From NCBI GenBank assembly GCA_003216595.1, contig QCIQ01000001.1, positions 159,415 to 223,414 on the forward strand: 64,000 nt of DNA. The letters run 5' to 3'. The notes beneath the pieces were generated by a model, which ran no database searches, was not told where the DNA came from, and saw only the letters and a list, made by a program, of their open reading frames with translations. The first letter of the stretch is position 1; every line of letters starts with the position of its first letter. Shown here piece after piece: positions 1 through 12,319 of the stretch. The DNA comes from Prochlorococcus sp. AG-402-M18. GTDB taxonomy: Bacteria > Cyanobacteriota > Cyanobacteriia > PCC-6307 > Cyanobiaceae. The translations under genes and the position numbers were made by a program.

Positions 1-893
1 ACCTTCCCCTTCTTCAGAAATTCTTGACAAGGCCGCCTCTAATTGTGGTCTGCAATCGCACCTTAATGATCCAAAGGCATCTCCAGTTAGACACTCTGAG
101 TGCATTCGCACTAAAACTGGTTCTTTTAAATTTTCTGGATCTCCTTTTATTATCGCGACATGTTCTGATCCATCCAATTCGTTTTTATAACCAATTGCCT
201 TGAAATCTCCAAATAGGCTTGGCAACTTTGCTATTGCTTGTCTATATACAAATCTCTCATTTTCAAGTCTGTAATGAATTAAATCCGCAATACTTATCAA
301 CTTTAAATTTTTTTCCTTGGCATATTTTTTTAATTCTGGGAGTCTAGCCATTGAACCATCCAGATTTTGGATTTCACAGATAACGCCAGCAGGAGATAGA
401 CCAGCTAACAAAGATAAATCTACTGCTGCTTCCGTATGTCCAGCTCTTTTTAATACCCCACCTATTTTTGCTCTTAAGGGAAAAATATGACCTGGTCTCC
501 TCAAATCTATTGGTTTTGTTTGACTATTAAGAGCAACTTGAATTGTTTTAGCTCTATCCTCAGCCGATATACCAGTTGACACTCCAAATTCAGGACCTGC
601 ATCGATGCTTACAGTGAATGCTGTTTGGTTTGAATCGGTATTTCTGTCGACCATTAATGGCAGATCTAATTGATCTAGTCGTTCCCCTTGCATTGCTAGA
701 CATATCAAACCCCTAGCTTCAGTTGCCATGAAATTTATTTGCTGAGGAGTCGCAAATTGAGCAGCACAGATTAAGTCTCCTTCGTTTTCTCTCTTTTCAT
801 CATCAACTACAACAACACATTCACCATTCCTAATAGCAGCAAGAGCATCCGCTATAGCATCAAATTCAACTTCATAACAATCTTCTGATTTCA
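1..893 (-). CDS. ribBA: Bifunctional 3,4-dihydroxy-2-butanone 4-phosphate synthase / GTP cyclohydrolase II, partial (runs off left edge)
   Basis: Open minus frame read by eye: ...AIRNGECVVVVDDEKRENEGDLICAAQFATPQQINFMATEARGLICLAM... then HSECLTGDAFGSLRCDCRPQLEAAL at the edge. Start probably TTG near 893. Confidence 0.93.
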
Positions 894-982
894 ACTTATT
901 CCTCGTGTTTGTGGTGAAATGGTTCTTTGCTACTTATTCTCAAAATGAATATCTCACCATTCTACGAAATAACCTTGATGTT

Positions 983-2062
983 ATGGCAATTAGTACATCG
1001 AAAGCAGGGAGTATCGCAATTATTGGAGCATCTGGATATGGGGGACTTCAACTCGTTAAGTTGATTGATGAGCATCCAAATTTTGAGATTTCGTCTTTAA
1101 ATGGAGATCGATCAGTAGGTAAAAGCTGGAATGAAATAAATCCTTTCATGAAACTTTTGGGGGATAAAGAGATAACTAAAAGCAATATTGATCAAATTGC
1201 TCAGGATTCTGATTATGCAATATTGAGCTTGCCAAACGGTCTATCATCACAATTAACTCCTTTCTTATTAGAAAAAGGTGTTAAAGTCTTAGATTTATCG
1301 GCAGATTATAGATTTAAATCATTAGATAAATGGAAGGAAGTTTATTCCAAAGAAGCTGCAAAATATCAAAGATATGACTACGAATTATGTGAAGAGGCTA
1401 TTTATGGCTTTTCAGAGCAGTTTGGTAGTGAAATCTCAAAATCTAGATTAATTGCTTGTCCAGGTTGCTACCCAACATCATCTCTTAGCGTACTAATTCC
1501 ATTCTTAAAACAAGGATTAATAGAAAGTGAGGGAATTATTATTGATGCAAAATCTGGGACATCTGGAGGAGGGCGAAATCCAAGTGAACAACTTTTATTG
1601 TCTGAATGCTCTGAATCAATTAAACCCTATGGAGTCATTGGACATAGGCATACGGCAGAAATAGAAGAGATCGCTAGTCACTTTGCTGGTCATGAAGTTA
1701 ATTTGCAATTTACGCCTCATTTGGTGCCGATGGTAAGAGGTATTTTATCGACAGTTTATGCTCGTTTAAGAGATCCTGGATTAACAGCAGATGACTGCAA
1801 AATTGTAATTGAAGCTTTTTATAAAAATCAACCATTTATTGATATTTTGCCTGTAGGAATTTATCCAGCTACTAAATGGGTTAAAAATACAAATAAAGTT
1901 ATGATTTCAGTTGAAGTTGATAAACGTAATGGAAGAATAGTCTTAATGAGTGTTATTGATAATCTTCTAAAAGGTCAAGCAGGACAGGCTATACAAAATC
2001 TAAACATTATGCATGGAATTGAATCAGATATTGGTCTTCCTAAGATTACTTATTATCCTTGA
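983..2062 (+). CDS. argC: N-acetyl-gamma-glutamyl-phosphate reductase
   Basis: GASGYGGLQLVKLI nucleotide-binding motif and LIACPGCYPTSS active-site Cys. ORF is open from 905 but the ATG at 983 is the likelier start. Confidence 0.95.
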   Translation: MAISTSKAGSIAIIGASGYGGLQLVKLIDEHPNFEISSLNGDRSVGKSWNEINPFMKLLGDKEITKSNIDQIAQDSDYAILSLPNGLSSQLTPFLLEKGVKVLDLSADYRFKSLDKWKEVYSKEAAKYQRYDYELCEEAIYGFSEQFGSEISKSRLIACPGCYPTSSLSVLIPFLKQGLIESEGIIIDAKSGTSGGGRNPSEQLLLSECSESIKPYGVIGHRHTAEIEEIASHFAGHEVNLQFTPHLVPMVRGILSTVYARLRDPGLTADDCKIVIEAFYKNQPFIDILPVGIYPATKWVKNTNKVMISVEVDKRNGRIVLMSVIDNLLKGQAGQAIQNLNIMHGIESDIGLPKITYYP

Positions 2063-2747
2063 GGCTAGTTCTTATATTCTTTGCGACTTTTGATATCGCT
2101 AAAGGTAATATTATATGCTCCATGTCTTGAATTCTTTTTTTTAAAGTCTCTTTACTATCTTGTTCTTTAATAGGGACTGCAGCTTGAATAATTATTGATC
2201 CTGAGTCAACTTCCTTTTGTACATAGTGAACTGTACATCCAGTAATAGTTACCCTCTTGTCTATCGCCTGCTGTATTGCGTCAACTCCTTTAAATGATGG
2301 CAAAAGTGAGGGATGTATATTAATTAATCGGTTTTTAAACCCATTAATTATTTCTTCACCAACAATTCTCATCCAGCCAGCCATAACAACTAATTCTACG
2401 GACAATTCCTCTAGCTTTTTCATTACCAACATGTCGTGTTCAAATCTCGATGAACATTCTCTATGATTAATAATTACAAAAGGTATTTTGTATTTGATTG
2501 CCTTTTTTATTGCTAAGCAATTGGGATTATTTACTATTAATATTGAAATATCTGCATTAAGTTGTTTATTTTTAATGGATTTAACAATGTACTCAAAATT
2601 TGAGCCGTTACCTGATGCAAGGATTCCTAATCGGATTTTTGGCGAATATAAAGGGATTGTTGAATCAAACGGACTAATTAGGCTCTGCTCTTTTAAATCG
2701 TAAGATAATTTATTCTGCTTATATTCGTTTTTATCCTGTTTCATCAA
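2046..2747 (-). CDS. purN: Phosphoribosylglycinamide formyltransferase
   Basis: LGILASGNGSNFEYIV and INIHPSLLPSFKGVDAIQQAI motifs. Confidence 0.93.
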   Translation of the reverse strand: MMKQDKNEYKQNKLSYDLKEQSLISPFDSTIPLYSPKIRLGILASGNGSNFEYIVKSIKNKQLNADISILIVNNPNCLAIKKAIKYKIPFVIINHRECSSRFEHDMLVMKKLEELSVELVVMAGWMRIVGEEIINGFKNRLINIHPSLLPSFKGVDAIQQAIDKRVTITGCTVHYVQKEVDSGSIIIQAAVPIKEQDSKETLKKRIQDMEHIILPLAISKVAKNIRTSLKDNK

Positions 2748-3029
2748 ATAATGATTATTTACAACTAAATATATGACGTTTAGAAGAAATTACAATATCA
2801 AAATATAAAGACATATTTAATAGTAATGAAAGTGAAATCAACATTTAGAGATACCCATCGTTAGATAAAAATAACTATCAAGCTTATGGACATTCCTATT
2901 TTTCAATTACTAAACATTCGCGATTTGAAAACCATTCTTCACTAATATAAATTAAATTAATTTGTTTAACGGTTCTCGTTTGAGAATACGGACTAACAGA
3001 ACTCATTAAGGAGTATTCTTTTAACAATA

Positions 3030-4628
3030 ATGGCAATAACTGACATCATCCAGATGAATAACAACGATAAATGGATAAGGTACTGCGATCTTTTATTTAG
3101 CGATGATTCACTCGGGTTTTGGCTTGATATAAGTAGAATGGATGTCGAGAAGAGCGACTTTTCAAATTTTAAGGACATTTATTCCAAAGCTTTTGATTCT
3201 TTAGAAAGTCTTGAGAATGGATCGATTGCCAATATTGATGAAGGTAGACAAGTTGGTCATTACTGGCTTCGCAATCCGAAAATTGCTCCAACTCATGAAA
3301 TTTCAGAATCTATCACCAAAGCAATTCAAGATATATCAAAGTTTGGTGCATCAATATTAAATGGTGAAATAACTAACAGCGGTGGAAAAAAATATACAGA
3401 TGTTTTTTGGATAGGTATAGGTGGTAGTGGTTTAGGTCCCTTGCTTATTAAAGAGTCATTTAAGAGAGAGTCAATCGGATTGAATCTTCATTTTCTAGAC
3501 AATGTAGACCCCGATGGGATTTCACATAAATTAAATTCCATTCTTCCTTGTATTGAATCAACTTTATTTGTAGTTGTTAGTAAATCAGGTGGCACTCCGG
3601 AACCTTTGATAGGAATGGAGCAAGCCATGAAGTTTGTCCAAGATAACAACCAGAATTGGTCATCTCGAGCAATAGCAATTACATCAAAAGGGAGTAAGTT
3701 AGATGTTTTAGCAGCTAACGAAAATTGGTTAGATATTTTTGATTTACCTGATTGGGTTGGTGGAAGGACAAGTATTACTGGTGCTGTTGGATTATTACCT
3801 GCCGTACTAATTGGTGCTGACATAAACAAATTTTTAGATGGAGCATCTCATATGGATGTTCTAACAAGAAAAAAAGACATTAAAAATAATCCAGCAGCAC
3901 TTTTATCCTTAGCTTGGTATAAATCTGGAAATGGAAAAGGGCTAAGAGATATGGTTGTACTTCCCTACAGAGACAGATTAGAAGTTTTTAGTAGATATCT
4001 TCAACAACTTGTGATGGAATCCTTAGGCAAGAAATTAGATAGAGATGGAATTCAAGTTAATCAAGGTATCGCAGTTTATGGAAATAAAGGTTCTACCGAT
4101 CAGCATGCATATGTGCAGCAATTAAGAGATGGTATTGATAATTTCTTTGTTAATTTTATTGAGATTCTTCACGACCCATACGACATAGTAGAAGTAAAAA
4201 ATAAGCGACCAGGAGACTATTTATCAGGCTTTCTTCAAGGAACTCGATCAGCTTTGACTGAAGGCGGGAGACAGAATTTGACAATCACATTTAAATCATT
4301 TGATGAGTCAAGTCTTGGTGCATTAATTGCATTATTCGAGCGAGCAGTTAGTCTTTATGCTGAATTGATTAATGTTAATGCTTACAATCAACCTGGAGTA
4401 GAAGCTGGGAAAAAAGCTGCTACAAACATAATTAATCTTCAAAAGGCAATTGAAGAACTTTTGGAAGATGGAAAAGAAAGAACTTTAAGTCAGATTAATG
4501 ATGCATTGTCTACTGACTCAACTGAGTCGATTTATTTAATTCTGAGAAAACTTTCAGAAAATTCTGATCATTATTCAATGAATGGTAATCAATCAAATCC
4601 AGATCAATTAATTATTTCCAAAAAATGA
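3030..4628 (+). CDS. pgi: Glucose-6-phosphate isomerase
   Basis: [37 protein letters not shown] motifs over full length. Confidence 0.96.
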   Translation: MAITDIIQMNNNDKWIRYCDLLFSDDSLGFWLDISRMDVEKSDFSNFKDIYSKAFDSLESLENGSIANIDEGRQVGHYWLRNPKIAPTHEISESITKAIQDISKFGASILNGEITNSGGKKYTDVFWIGIGGSGLGPLLIKESFKRESIGLNLHFLDNVDPDGISHKLNSILPCIESTLFVVVSKSGGTPEPLIGMEQAMKFVQDNNQNWSSRAIAITSKGSKLDVLAANENWLDIFDLPDWVGGRTSITGAVGLLPAVLIGADINKFLDGASHMDVLTRKKDIKNNPAALLSLAWYKSGNGKGLRDMVVLPYRDRLEVFSRYLQQLVMESLGKKLDRDGIQVNQGIAVYGNKGSTDQHAYVQQLRDGIDNFFVNFIEILHDPYDIVEVKNKRPGDYLSGFLQGTRSALTEGGRQNLTITFKSFDESSLGALIALFERAVSLYAELINVNAYNQPGVEAGKKAATNIINLQKAIEELLEDGKERTLSQINDALSTDSTESIYLILRKLSENSDHYSMNGNQSNPDQLIISKK

Positions 4629-4631
4629 TCT

Positions 4632-7220
4632 CTAAATAACTATATTAACTAATTTATTTGGAACAACAATTATTCGTTTTGGTTCTTTTCCTTTTATCCA
4701 TTTCTGAGCCGCCTCGCTTTTAATAGCTATATCCCCTAATTTGTCTTTAGATTGATTTTTACTGGCATCGATTGATCCTCTAACTTTTCCATTGATTTGA
4801 ATCATAAGTTTAAAAGTATCTTGTTCAATTGCACTTGCATCGAATTTTGGCCATGACTGAAGATGAATACTTTGATTATATCCGATTGTCTTCCAAAGCT
4901 CCTCTGCAATATGAGGTGAAAATGGAGAAGTTATTTTAACTAATATTGAAATAACATTAGTTAGAGTTTCATTGCTACAGTTATTAACTATTGAACTTAG
5001 GCCATTCACCGCTTTCATAAGCTCAGATATTGCTGTATTAAATTGAAGATTGTCCAAATCATCAGTTATTTCTTTAATAGCAATATTAATTAAACGCAAA
5101 GCATCATCATCTTTAGTCTTTTCTTTTTCTAAATTTAGTCTTGAATTACTCTTTATTAGTTCTAAAGTATTGATGACAAATTTCCAGAGTCTCTGTATAA
5201 ATCGATATTGCCCTTCAACATCTGAGTCATCCCATTCTAAATCTTTTTCTGGAGGAGCTTTAAAAAGAATAAACATTCTAGCTGTGTCTGCACCATATTT
5301 ATCTATGACTAAAGATGGGTCTACACCATTATATTTAGACTTTGACATCTTTTCATAGATAATTTCAATATTTTCTCCAGTAATTGGATCTTTAGGATCA
5401 TCAATATCTTTAATTTGATCTTTTGAAAAATATTTATTATTATTTGGATTTTTAAAAGTAATAGCTTGAACCATTCCCTGAGTTAATAGTTTCTTAAAGG
5501 GTTCATCAATATTTACTAATCCACAGCTTTTTAGAGCTTTGGTTAAAAATCTTGAATAAAGCAAATGAAGGATTGCGTGCTCAATACCACCAACATATTG
5601 TTTAACAGGTAGCCATTTATCTATTTCACTTTTTATAAATGGATTTTCCTTATTTTTAGGGTTTATATATCTTAAAAAGTACCAAGATGAACACATAAAA
5701 GTGTCCATGGTGTCAGTTTCTCTTTTTGCTTCATTTCCGCATTTAGGACAAAAAGTATTTATCCATTCTGTTCTTGTTGTTAAAGGTGACTTTCCTTTAC
5801 CAGTTAATTTAATATCAACAGGTAGAGAAACAGGAAGATCCTTATCAGGGACTCTTACTTGACCACACTTCTTACAATTAATTATCGGAATCGGGCAGCC
5901 CCAATATCGTTGTCTAGATATAAGCCAATCCCTTAATTTATAAGTAATTTTTGGTTTAGCCCAATTAGAATTAGAACCTAATTCAAGTATTTTAGTTTTT
6001 GCAATATCAGACTCAACTCCATTGAATCTATCTGAATTTATCATGATTCCCTTATCTACGTACTCAGCATGTAAATAACTTTCATCTTCATCATCATTGG
6101 GTCTTATGACATAATTAATTGGTAAATTATATGATTTAGCAAATTTATAATCTCTACTATCATGAGCGGGAACACCCATCACAGCGCCAGTTCCATACTC
6201 CATAATCACATAATCGCCAATCCAAACAGGTATCTCTTTATTATTGGCTGGATTAATTGCATTGACTCCTAAGTACATTCCAAGTTTTTTTCTACTATCT
6301 GAATTACGTTCTAGATCACTTAGCTTTTCTTGAGTTTTTCTAAATTCTTTTAATTGATCAATATTTTTATTGTTTATTAATTGATCAATTAATGGATGAT
6401 TTGATGCTAAGACAAGATAACTTACTCCATAGATTGTATCGATTCTTGTTGTAAAAGCTCTTATTTTTTGGTTATGATTTTTGATATCAAATGTTATCTC
6501 TGCACCGATTGATTTACCAATCCAATTTTTTTGCATAACCCTGACTCTTTCTGGCCAGTCTTTAAGATTAACTAAATCCTTATTTAGATCTTCGGCAAAA
6601 CTTGTAATACTTAAAAACCACTGGTTTAATTCCTTCTTCTCAACTTTAGCTCCAGATCTCCAAGATTTACCTTCAGAATCTACTTGTTCATTTGCAAGAA
6701 CAGTTTGATCAATTGGATCCCAATTTACTGTTGCTTTTTTTTGATAGGCAAGATTATTCTTATGTAATTGATTAAATATATATTGAGTCCATTTATAATA
6801 ATCTTCTTTGCAAGTAGTTACTTCTTTAGACCAATCTATTGATAATCCAAGTCGATCTAATTGATCTTTCATTTGTGAAATATTTTTATCTGTCCAGGTA
6901 GAAGGACTTGTCTCTCTCTCTATTGCTGCATTTTCAGCAGGTAAACCGAACGCATCCCATCCCATTGGATGAAGTACGTTATAACCTTGCATCCTTTTAT
7001 ATCTAGCTAGCACATCTGTAATGACATAATTCCTCACGTGCCCCATATGTAAAGAACCGGACGGGTATGGGAACATTGACAAGGCGTAAAAAGTGTTGTC
7101 TTTGTTTACCTCAGTATTTGTTCTATAGAGCCCTTGATTAGCCCACTCTTTTTGCCAATAAGCCTCTATTTCACGAGGTTCGTAACGCTGGTCAATATTC
7201 TCTGAAGTAGTATTATTCAA
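4632..7220 (-). CDS. leuS: Leucyl-tRNA synthetase
   Basis: [18 protein letters not shown] (HIGH-type) and [12 protein letters not shown] (KMSKS); ~860 aa. Confidence 0.97.
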   Translation of the reverse strand: MNNTTSENIDQRYEPREIEAYWQKEWANQGLYRTNTEVNKDNTFYALSMFPYPSGSLHMGHVRNYVITDVLARYKRMQGYNVLHPMGWDAFGLPAENAAIERETSPSTWTDKNISQMKDQLDRLGLSIDWSKEVTTCKEDYYKWTQYIFNQLHKNNLAYQKKATVNWDPIDQTVLANEQVDSEGKSWRSGAKVEKKELNQWFLSITSFAEDLNKDLVNLKDWPERVRVMQKNWIGKSIGAEITFDIKNHNQKIRAFTTRIDTIYGVSYLVLASNHPLIDQLINNKNIDQLKEFRKTQEKLSDLERNSDSRKKLGMYLGVNAINPANNKEIPVWIGDYVIMEYGTGAVMGVPAHDSRDYKFAKSYNLPINYVIRPNDDEDESYLHAEYVDKGIMINSDRFNGVESDIAKTKILELGSNSNWAKPKITYKLRDWLISRQRYWGCPIPIINCKKCGQVRVPDKDLPVSLPVDIKLTGKGKSPLTTRTEWINTFCPKCGNEAKRETDTMDTFMCSSWYFLRYINPKNKENPFIKSEIDKWLPVKQYVGGIEHAILHLLYSRFLTKALKSCGLVNIDEPFKKLLTQGMVQAITFKNPNNNKYFSKDQIKDIDDPKDPITGENIEIIYEKMSKSKYNGVDPSLVIDKYGADTARMFILFKAPPEKDLEWDDSDVEGQYRFIQRLWKFVINTLELIKSNSRLNLEKEKTKDDDALRLINIAIKEITDDLDNLQFNTAISELMKAVNGLSSIVNNCSNETLTNVISILVKITSPFSPHIAEELWKTIGYNQSIHLQSWPKFDASAIEQDTFKLMIQINGKVRGSIDASKNQSKDKLGDIAIKSEAAQKWIKGKEPKRIIVVPNKLVNIVI

Positions 7221-7358
7221 GGAAGATCTCCTTCAGTAGTTGATTTGCCAATCAGATAATATTCTCATAAATTGATGCCCAATATGCGAATAGTTCTGAA
7301 ATTACTACTAAGAATGCTTTATTTTCTAACACCCTAGTTAACCAAGATTTTTTAAATC

Positions 7359-8213
7359 ATGAAAAATAATTTCTCAAAATATCAAGGACTTGGTAATGAT
7401 TTTATTATCTTTGATGCTCGTGGTAATAACTTAGTAAATTTATTTATTGAAAATAAAGATAACTTTATTGAACATCTATGTAATAGAAATTTTGGTATAG
7501 GAGCTGATGGAATTATTCTTATATTAGAGTCCAAAAATAATTGCTTTGTTAAAATGAGGATATTTAATTCTGATGGTTCTGAACCAGAAATGTGTGGAAA
7601 CGGTATACGATGCTTGATTGCTTTTTTAAATGATAATTATGAAATTAAAGATAAGTCTGAGATCCGAGTTGAAACTAAAGCTGGTCTAATTATTACCTCT
7701 ATTGACGGAAATAAAAATATTAAAGTAAATATGGGGGAACCTATACTTTCACCTGAAGATATACCTACTAAATTGTTAATGAATAATTTAACTATTCCCA
7801 ATGGTAAGATTACAATAAACGATCAAACTTTAAATGTTTATGCTGCTAGCATGGGAAATCCTCATATGATCGTATTTGTTGATAAAATTGAAAATATTCC
7901 ATTTGAAGATTGGGGAAGATGCCTTGAAAAACACAATACATTTCCCAATGATACCAATGTTCACTTTGTAGAATTAATTGATAAATCAAATATTAAAGTT
8001 AAAGTATGGGAGAGAGGTTGCGGGCCAACATTAGCTTGTGGTACTGGAGCTTGCGCATGTCTTGTCGTAACAGCTAATTTAGGTAAAACTTTAAACAAAG
8101 CTAATGTTTATTTACCAGGCGGAAAGTTAGAAATTGAATGGCCCAATCAATCAGGTCCAGTTTTAATGCAGGGGCCTGCATTAAAAGTATTTAGTGGAGA
8201 GATAGATATTTAA
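7359..8213 (+). CDS. dapF: Diaminopimelate epimerase
   Basis: GNDFIIFDAR, PEMCGNGIRC, GCGPTLACGTGACA motifs. Confidence 0.96.
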   Translation: MKNNFSKYQGLGNDFIIFDARGNNLVNLFIENKDNFIEHLCNRNFGIGADGIILILESKNNCFVKMRIFNSDGSEPEMCGNGIRCLIAFLNDNYEIKDKSEIRVETKAGLIITSIDGNKNIKVNMGEPILSPEDIPTKLLMNNLTIPNGKITINDQTLNVYAASMGNPHMIVFVDKIENIPFEDWGRCLEKHNTFPNDTNVHFVELIDKSNIKVKVWERGCGPTLACGTGACACLVVTANLGKTLNKANVYLPGGKLEIEWPNQSGPVLMQGPALKVFSGEIDI

Positions 8214-8225
8214 CCACTCTTCTAT

Positions 8226-9407
8226 ATGAAAAATATTTATCTCGATGCATCAGCGACTACTCCGCCACATATTGATGTAATTAATAAATTAAAGGATATA
8301 CAATCTGAATGCTGGGGAAATCCATCAAGTATTCATAAAGTTGGAGTTATTGCAAGAGATATTTTAGAAAGATCTAGATTATCAATAGCTAATAAATTAA
8401 AAGCCTCTTCTGACGAAATATTTTTCACTTCTGGAGCAACTGAATCGAATTATCTTGCTCTTAAATCTGTATCTAAAAATCTTGATAAAGGAAGACTTGT
8501 TATAAGTAACGTTGAACACCCTTCTATTAACTTAATAGCCAATCAATTGCGTATTGATGGCTGGGATATTAAATACTGGCCTGTAGATAATTATGGAATT
8601 ATTGACTTAGATCTGTTGGATGAAATGTTATCACCTCCGACAAAAATTGTTTCGATAATCTGGGGGCAAAGTGAGATTGGGTCCATTCAGCCCATAAATC
8701 TTATAGGAATGGAATGTAAAAAACGAAATATACTTTTTCATACTGATGCGACACAGGTCCTCCCTAGCGGCCTGTTTGATTGGAGTCATTTAAATGTTGA
8801 TATGCTTAGTGCCTCTGCGCATAAACTTCAAGGCCCTAAAGGAATTGGATTATTAATGTTGCGAAAAGGTGTTCGAGATTTATTGATAAATGATCCTTCC
8901 TATGGATTTAAGAATGGCTCTATAAGATCTGGCACTGAGTCAGTTCCGCTTATTGCAGGCTTTTCGACAGCAATTGGCCTACTAAATGAATATATAGAAG
9001 TTAGTGCTAATCAAACTTTATTTCCTGAGAATAATGTTTCTAAAATGACTTCTACTTTAAAAAATAATCTAGTTAAGAATAAACAACTTACATTTACTGG
9101 TCACCCTAAAGAACGATTACCAAATAATCTCTCATTTCTCTGTCATACAAAATCAATGATTCCAATTCATGGTAGAGAAATTGTTCGATTATTGTCACAA
9201 CATGGCGTCTATATAAGCAGTGGGAGTGCTTGCTCATCATCTAGTCAAGGACCAAATCCCATACTGGTAGCAATTAATATTGATAAACCACTCCAAGAAT
9301 CTGGATTAAGAATAACTATTGGTCCATGGATTTCAAATGATGATATTAATTCAGTTTCAAATATAATATATGAATTATTGCAATCTTTAGAACTCAAAAA
9401 ACAATGA
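8226..9407 (+). CDS. Cysteine desulfurase (NifS/IscS-like, class V aminotransferase fold)
   Basis: YLDASATTPPH start, SASAHKLQGPKGIG PLP-Lys motif, ISSGSACSSSSQGP catalytic Cys loop. Confidence 0.9.
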   Translation: MKNIYLDASATTPPHIDVINKLKDIQSECWGNPSSIHKVGVIARDILERSRLSIANKLKASSDEIFFTSGATESNYLALKSVSKNLDKGRLVISNVEHPSINLIANQLRIDGWDIKYWPVDNYGIIDLDLLDEMLSPPTKIVSIIWGQSEIGSIQPINLIGMECKKRNILFHTDATQVLPSGLFDWSHLNVDMLSASAHKLQGPKGIGLLMLRKGVRDLLINDPSYGFKNGSIRSGTESVPLIAGFSTAIGLLNEYIEVSANQTLFPENNVSKMTSTLKNNLVKNKQLTFTGHPKERLPNNLSFLCHTKSMIPIHGREIVRLLSQHGVYISSGSACSSSSQGPNPILVAINIDKPLQESGLRITIGPWISNDDINSVSNIIYELLQSLELKKQ

Positions 9408-9417
9408 TCATCAAATC

Positions 9418-10038
9418 ATGAATATCTTACCTTCAGATCTTAGAGAAGCTGAAACAAATGTATTTGAATCAATTCAAAGTTATTTTTTAAGTAATTCTGA
9501 ACAATCTTTTCTTTCTATCAACCTTAAATTTGAAGGATTACGAATCAATCCAATAATTTTTCGTTTATCTAACAAACTAACTGAAATTAAATTAGATAAT
9601 GTTTTATTATGGGCCGATGCTGGTGGAGCGGCTCTTGCTAAAAGAGATAACCCTGAATTGGCCAGTAAGATTTTTACATTTAAGGAGTTTATTAATTCTA
9701 CAGATTCGTTGAATTCATTATTATTAGTCTGTTCTCCTCAACCATATGATATTGAGATGTTTGAGCAAGTATGTTCTCATACTAATTCAACGGTAATTAT
9801 GGTTAACGGTAAGTTGGAAGATCCAATAGTAGGAATAGGAAGTGTCGGTAGGGAAATGAGAAAAAGATTTGCTGAAAAATGGAAAGTACTTTATTTTGTT
9901 CAACCATTATCTATGGGTGCATTGTTGAAAAGATTTCCTAATAACTGGGAGCTTTTTAAATTAAATCCTAATGGATATTCTTTTGTTAAATCATTTGATA
10001 AACGTCCTGATGATGAAACTATAATTCTAAACTTATAA
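9418..10038 (+). CDS. DUF1995-like conserved cyanobacterial/plastid protein
   Basis: Begins ILPSDLREAETNVFESIQSYF; contains FVQPLSMGALLKRFPNNWELF; family call from recall. Confidence 0.6.
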   Translation: MNILPSDLREAETNVFESIQSYFLSNSEQSFLSINLKFEGLRINPIIFRLSNKLTEIKLDNVLLWADAGGAALAKRDNPELASKIFTFKEFINSTDSLNSLLLVCSPQPYDIEMFEQVCSHTNSTVIMVNGKLEDPIVGIGSVGREMRKRFAEKWKVLYFVQPLSMGALLKRFPNNWELFKLNPNGYSFVKSFDKRPDDETIILNL

Positions 10039-10042
10039 CTCT

Positions 10043-11278
10043 ATGAGTAAAAAAAATTATTTATATATTGGCATAATTTTATTATCAATAAATATATTAA
10101 ATAGTAATTTATTCAAATTATATTCATATTTACGACAAAGAATTAATATTAATACTATAGGTCTTGAAAAGTTTAATATCTGTCAGCCATTGCAAAATAA
10201 AATTGAAGATTATACTTATCATTTTAATCCTAATATTAGCGTTAGTATTTTAGATGATTCTGGTGACTTCATTGCAGATATTAATGGTCAAATCCCTCGG
10301 ATTCCTGCCTCTAATCAGAAGATCCTTTCCAGTGCTTTCTCTTTAGATATTCTAGGACCTTATTATACTCTTAATACATCTATTTTAGAGATGAATGATG
10401 GAAGCTTATATATAGATGCATCAGGTGATCCTGATTTTGATAAAAGCCATTTAGAAGATTTAATTAGTGATCTTAATAATACTAATTATAATTTACGTTT
10501 AAAAACGCCAATAATCGTTAAACAAAGCAATCCAAAAAATTGGTGGCCTTCAAGCTGGTCATATGCCGATAGAAGAGAAGAATATGGTGCACCTATTACT
10601 AAATATTCAATAGCTAGTAATACAAGTATTTATTCTTTAATTAATCCAATTGATAATTTTATTAATGAGCTAGAGACTGCTCTAAGAAAAAAGAATTTAT
10701 CAAAAAAATATTTTGTAAAATCAGTGAACGAAAACTATCCTATTGATTACATTTCGACAATTAAAGTTATCAATTCTGCTCCTTTATATATTTTACTAAA
10801 CCTTGTTAATTCTGAGAGCCATAATTTTACTGCTGAAGTTATTTTCAGACATTCAATAAGTGACTGGTCTCACGATTTCCCTAATCTAAAGTACAATAAT
10901 TGGATAAAAGATCAAAACTTTAATTCTGACAATTTTATCTTTGCAGATGCTAGTGGCTTATCTAGAAATAATAGAGTAACAACTTATGGTTTATCTCAGT
11001 TTTTGAGAAGAATGAAACTTAATAGATTTTCTGACTATTATTTCTCATCATTTTCTATATTAGGTGTTAGAGGCTCGTTAGCTAATGTAAAAGCTCCAGT
11101 AAACCTTAAGGGTAGAATTTTGGCTAAATCCGGGAGACTTAATAATGTTAGATCCGTTTCTGGTGTTTTTTTAGGAGAAGGCAAATTTTTTAGTATTATA
11201 GTTAACAATATGGATAATTCGACAAAACATATAATGAATATATTATCAATAGTAGATAATACTGATAATTGTAATTAA
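10043..11278 (+). CDS. D-alanyl-D-alanine carboxypeptidase / PBP4 (S13) family
   Basis: SxxK-like [12 protein letters not shown], SxN-like [14 protein letters not shown] in [17 protein letters not shown]-terminal hydrophobic segment. Confidence 0.85.
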   Translation: MSKKNYLYIGIILLSINILNSNLFKLYSYLRQRININTIGLEKFNICQPLQNKIEDYTYHFNPNISVSILDDSGDFIADINGQIPRIPASNQKILSSAFSLDILGPYYTLNTSILEMNDGSLYIDASGDPDFDKSHLEDLISDLNNTNYNLRLKTPIIVKQSNPKNWWPSSWSYADRREEYGAPITKYSIASNTSIYSLINPIDNFINELETALRKKNLSKKYFVKSVNENYPIDYISTIKVINSAPLYILLNLVNSESHNFTAEVIFRHSISDWSHDFPNLKYNNWIKDQNFNSDNFIFADASGLSRNNRVTTYGLSQFLRRMKLNRFSDYYFSSFSILGVRGSLANVKAPVNLKGRILAKSGRLNNVRSVSGVFLGEGKFFSIIVNNMDNSTKHIMNILSIVDNTDNCN

Positions 11279-11751
11279 TTAGTATTTAGTGCCAATAGAT
11301 CTTTGGCTATAAACTCAGGAACCATATGACGAATCTCTCCACCAAATCTTGCGACTTCTTTAACTACAGAACTACTTAAAAAACTATGATGTGTTTCTGT
11401 CGCGAGAAAAATTGTTTCGTATTGATTATTTAAAGACCTATTTGTATGAGCAACCTGTAGTTCATATTCAAAATCACTCATGGCTCTTAAGCCTCTTAAA
11501 ATTAGATCCGCATTATGTTCACGAGCACAATCCACAGTTAGACCTTTAAAAGCTATTGTTCTACAACCTGGTATATCTCTGGTTGCATTTTTAATCTGCT
11601 CTATTCTTCTCTCACAAGAGAAAGTTGCCTTTTTCGAAGGATTTTCTAATACCGCAATGAGAACTTCTCCAAATAAATCACTTCCTCTTTGAATTAGATC
11701 AAGGTGTCCAAACGTTAAAGGGTCGAAGCTACCAGGATAAAGTGCCTTCAT
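11275..11751 (-). CDS. coaD: Phosphopantetheine adenylyltransferase
   Basis: [21 protein letters not shown] and [15 protein letters not shown] motifs. Confidence 0.96.
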   Translation of the reverse strand: MKALYPGSFDPLTFGHLDLIQRGSDLFGEVLIAVLENPSKKATFSCERRIEQIKNATRDIPGCRTIAFKGLTVDCAREHNADLILRGLRAMSDFEYELQVAHTNRSLNNQYETIFLATETHHSFLSSSVVKEVARFGGEIRHMVPEFIAKDLLALNTN

Positions 11752-11818
11752 TGTTTTTTAACTTTAAAAAAGTCCATTTCTTTCATAGAATCTCATATCT
11801 ATAAACGTATCAAAGCGC

Positions 11819-12301
11819 ATGACTCTTAATCAGGATGCCAAAAAAGTTCTTTTGCGCAAAATCCCTCATGGATTATTTATATGTGCAGTAAGAGAAGGAG
11901 ATGAAATAAATGGTTTTACTGCCAGTTGGGTAACACAAGGATCATTTACGCCACCATTAGTTGTAATGGCTGTTCGCGCTGATGGATCTAGTCATGGAAT
12001 TATTCAAAGAACTAAAATGTTTTCTCTAAATGTTTTGAGAGAAGATCAAAAGGATCTAGCAGCTGTGTTCTTTAAGCCCCAAAAAGGATTAGGTGGACGA
12101 TTTGAAGCTTGCAAATTCACTTATGGAGAGCTTGGCATGCCTTTAATCGAAGATGTAATAGGTGGAGTTGAATGTGCAGTTATTTCGGGCGTAGAACACG
12201 GCGACCATACAGTCTTTGTCGCTGAAGTAAAGAGTGCAGTATTGAATAAAGATGGTTCTGCCTTAAATTTAGCGAGTACAGGTTGGAACTATGGCGGCTA
12301 A
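11819..12301 (+). CDS. Flavin reductase-like domain protein
   Basis: Standalone ~160 aa: INGFTASWVTQGSFTPPLVVMAVRADGSSHGIIQRTKMFSLNVL. Confidence 0.75.
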   Translation: MTLNQDAKKVLLRKIPHGLFICAVREGDEINGFTASWVTQGSFTPPLVVMAVRADGSSHGIIQRTKMFSLNVLREDQKDLAAVFFKPQKGLGGRFEACKFTYGELGMPLIEDVIGGVECAVISGVEHGDHTVFVAEVKSAVLNKDGSALNLASTGWNYGG

Positions 12302-12319
12302 TTTAACGAGACATGATCG

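Noticed and set aside
2257-2703. Plus-strand ORFs opposite purN (69 and 71 aa)
   Set aside because: Antisense to a clearly recognised purN; no independent protein-like signal.
3488-3829. 113-aa ORF antisense to pgi
   Set aside because: Fully inside pgi on the opposite strand; chance ORF.
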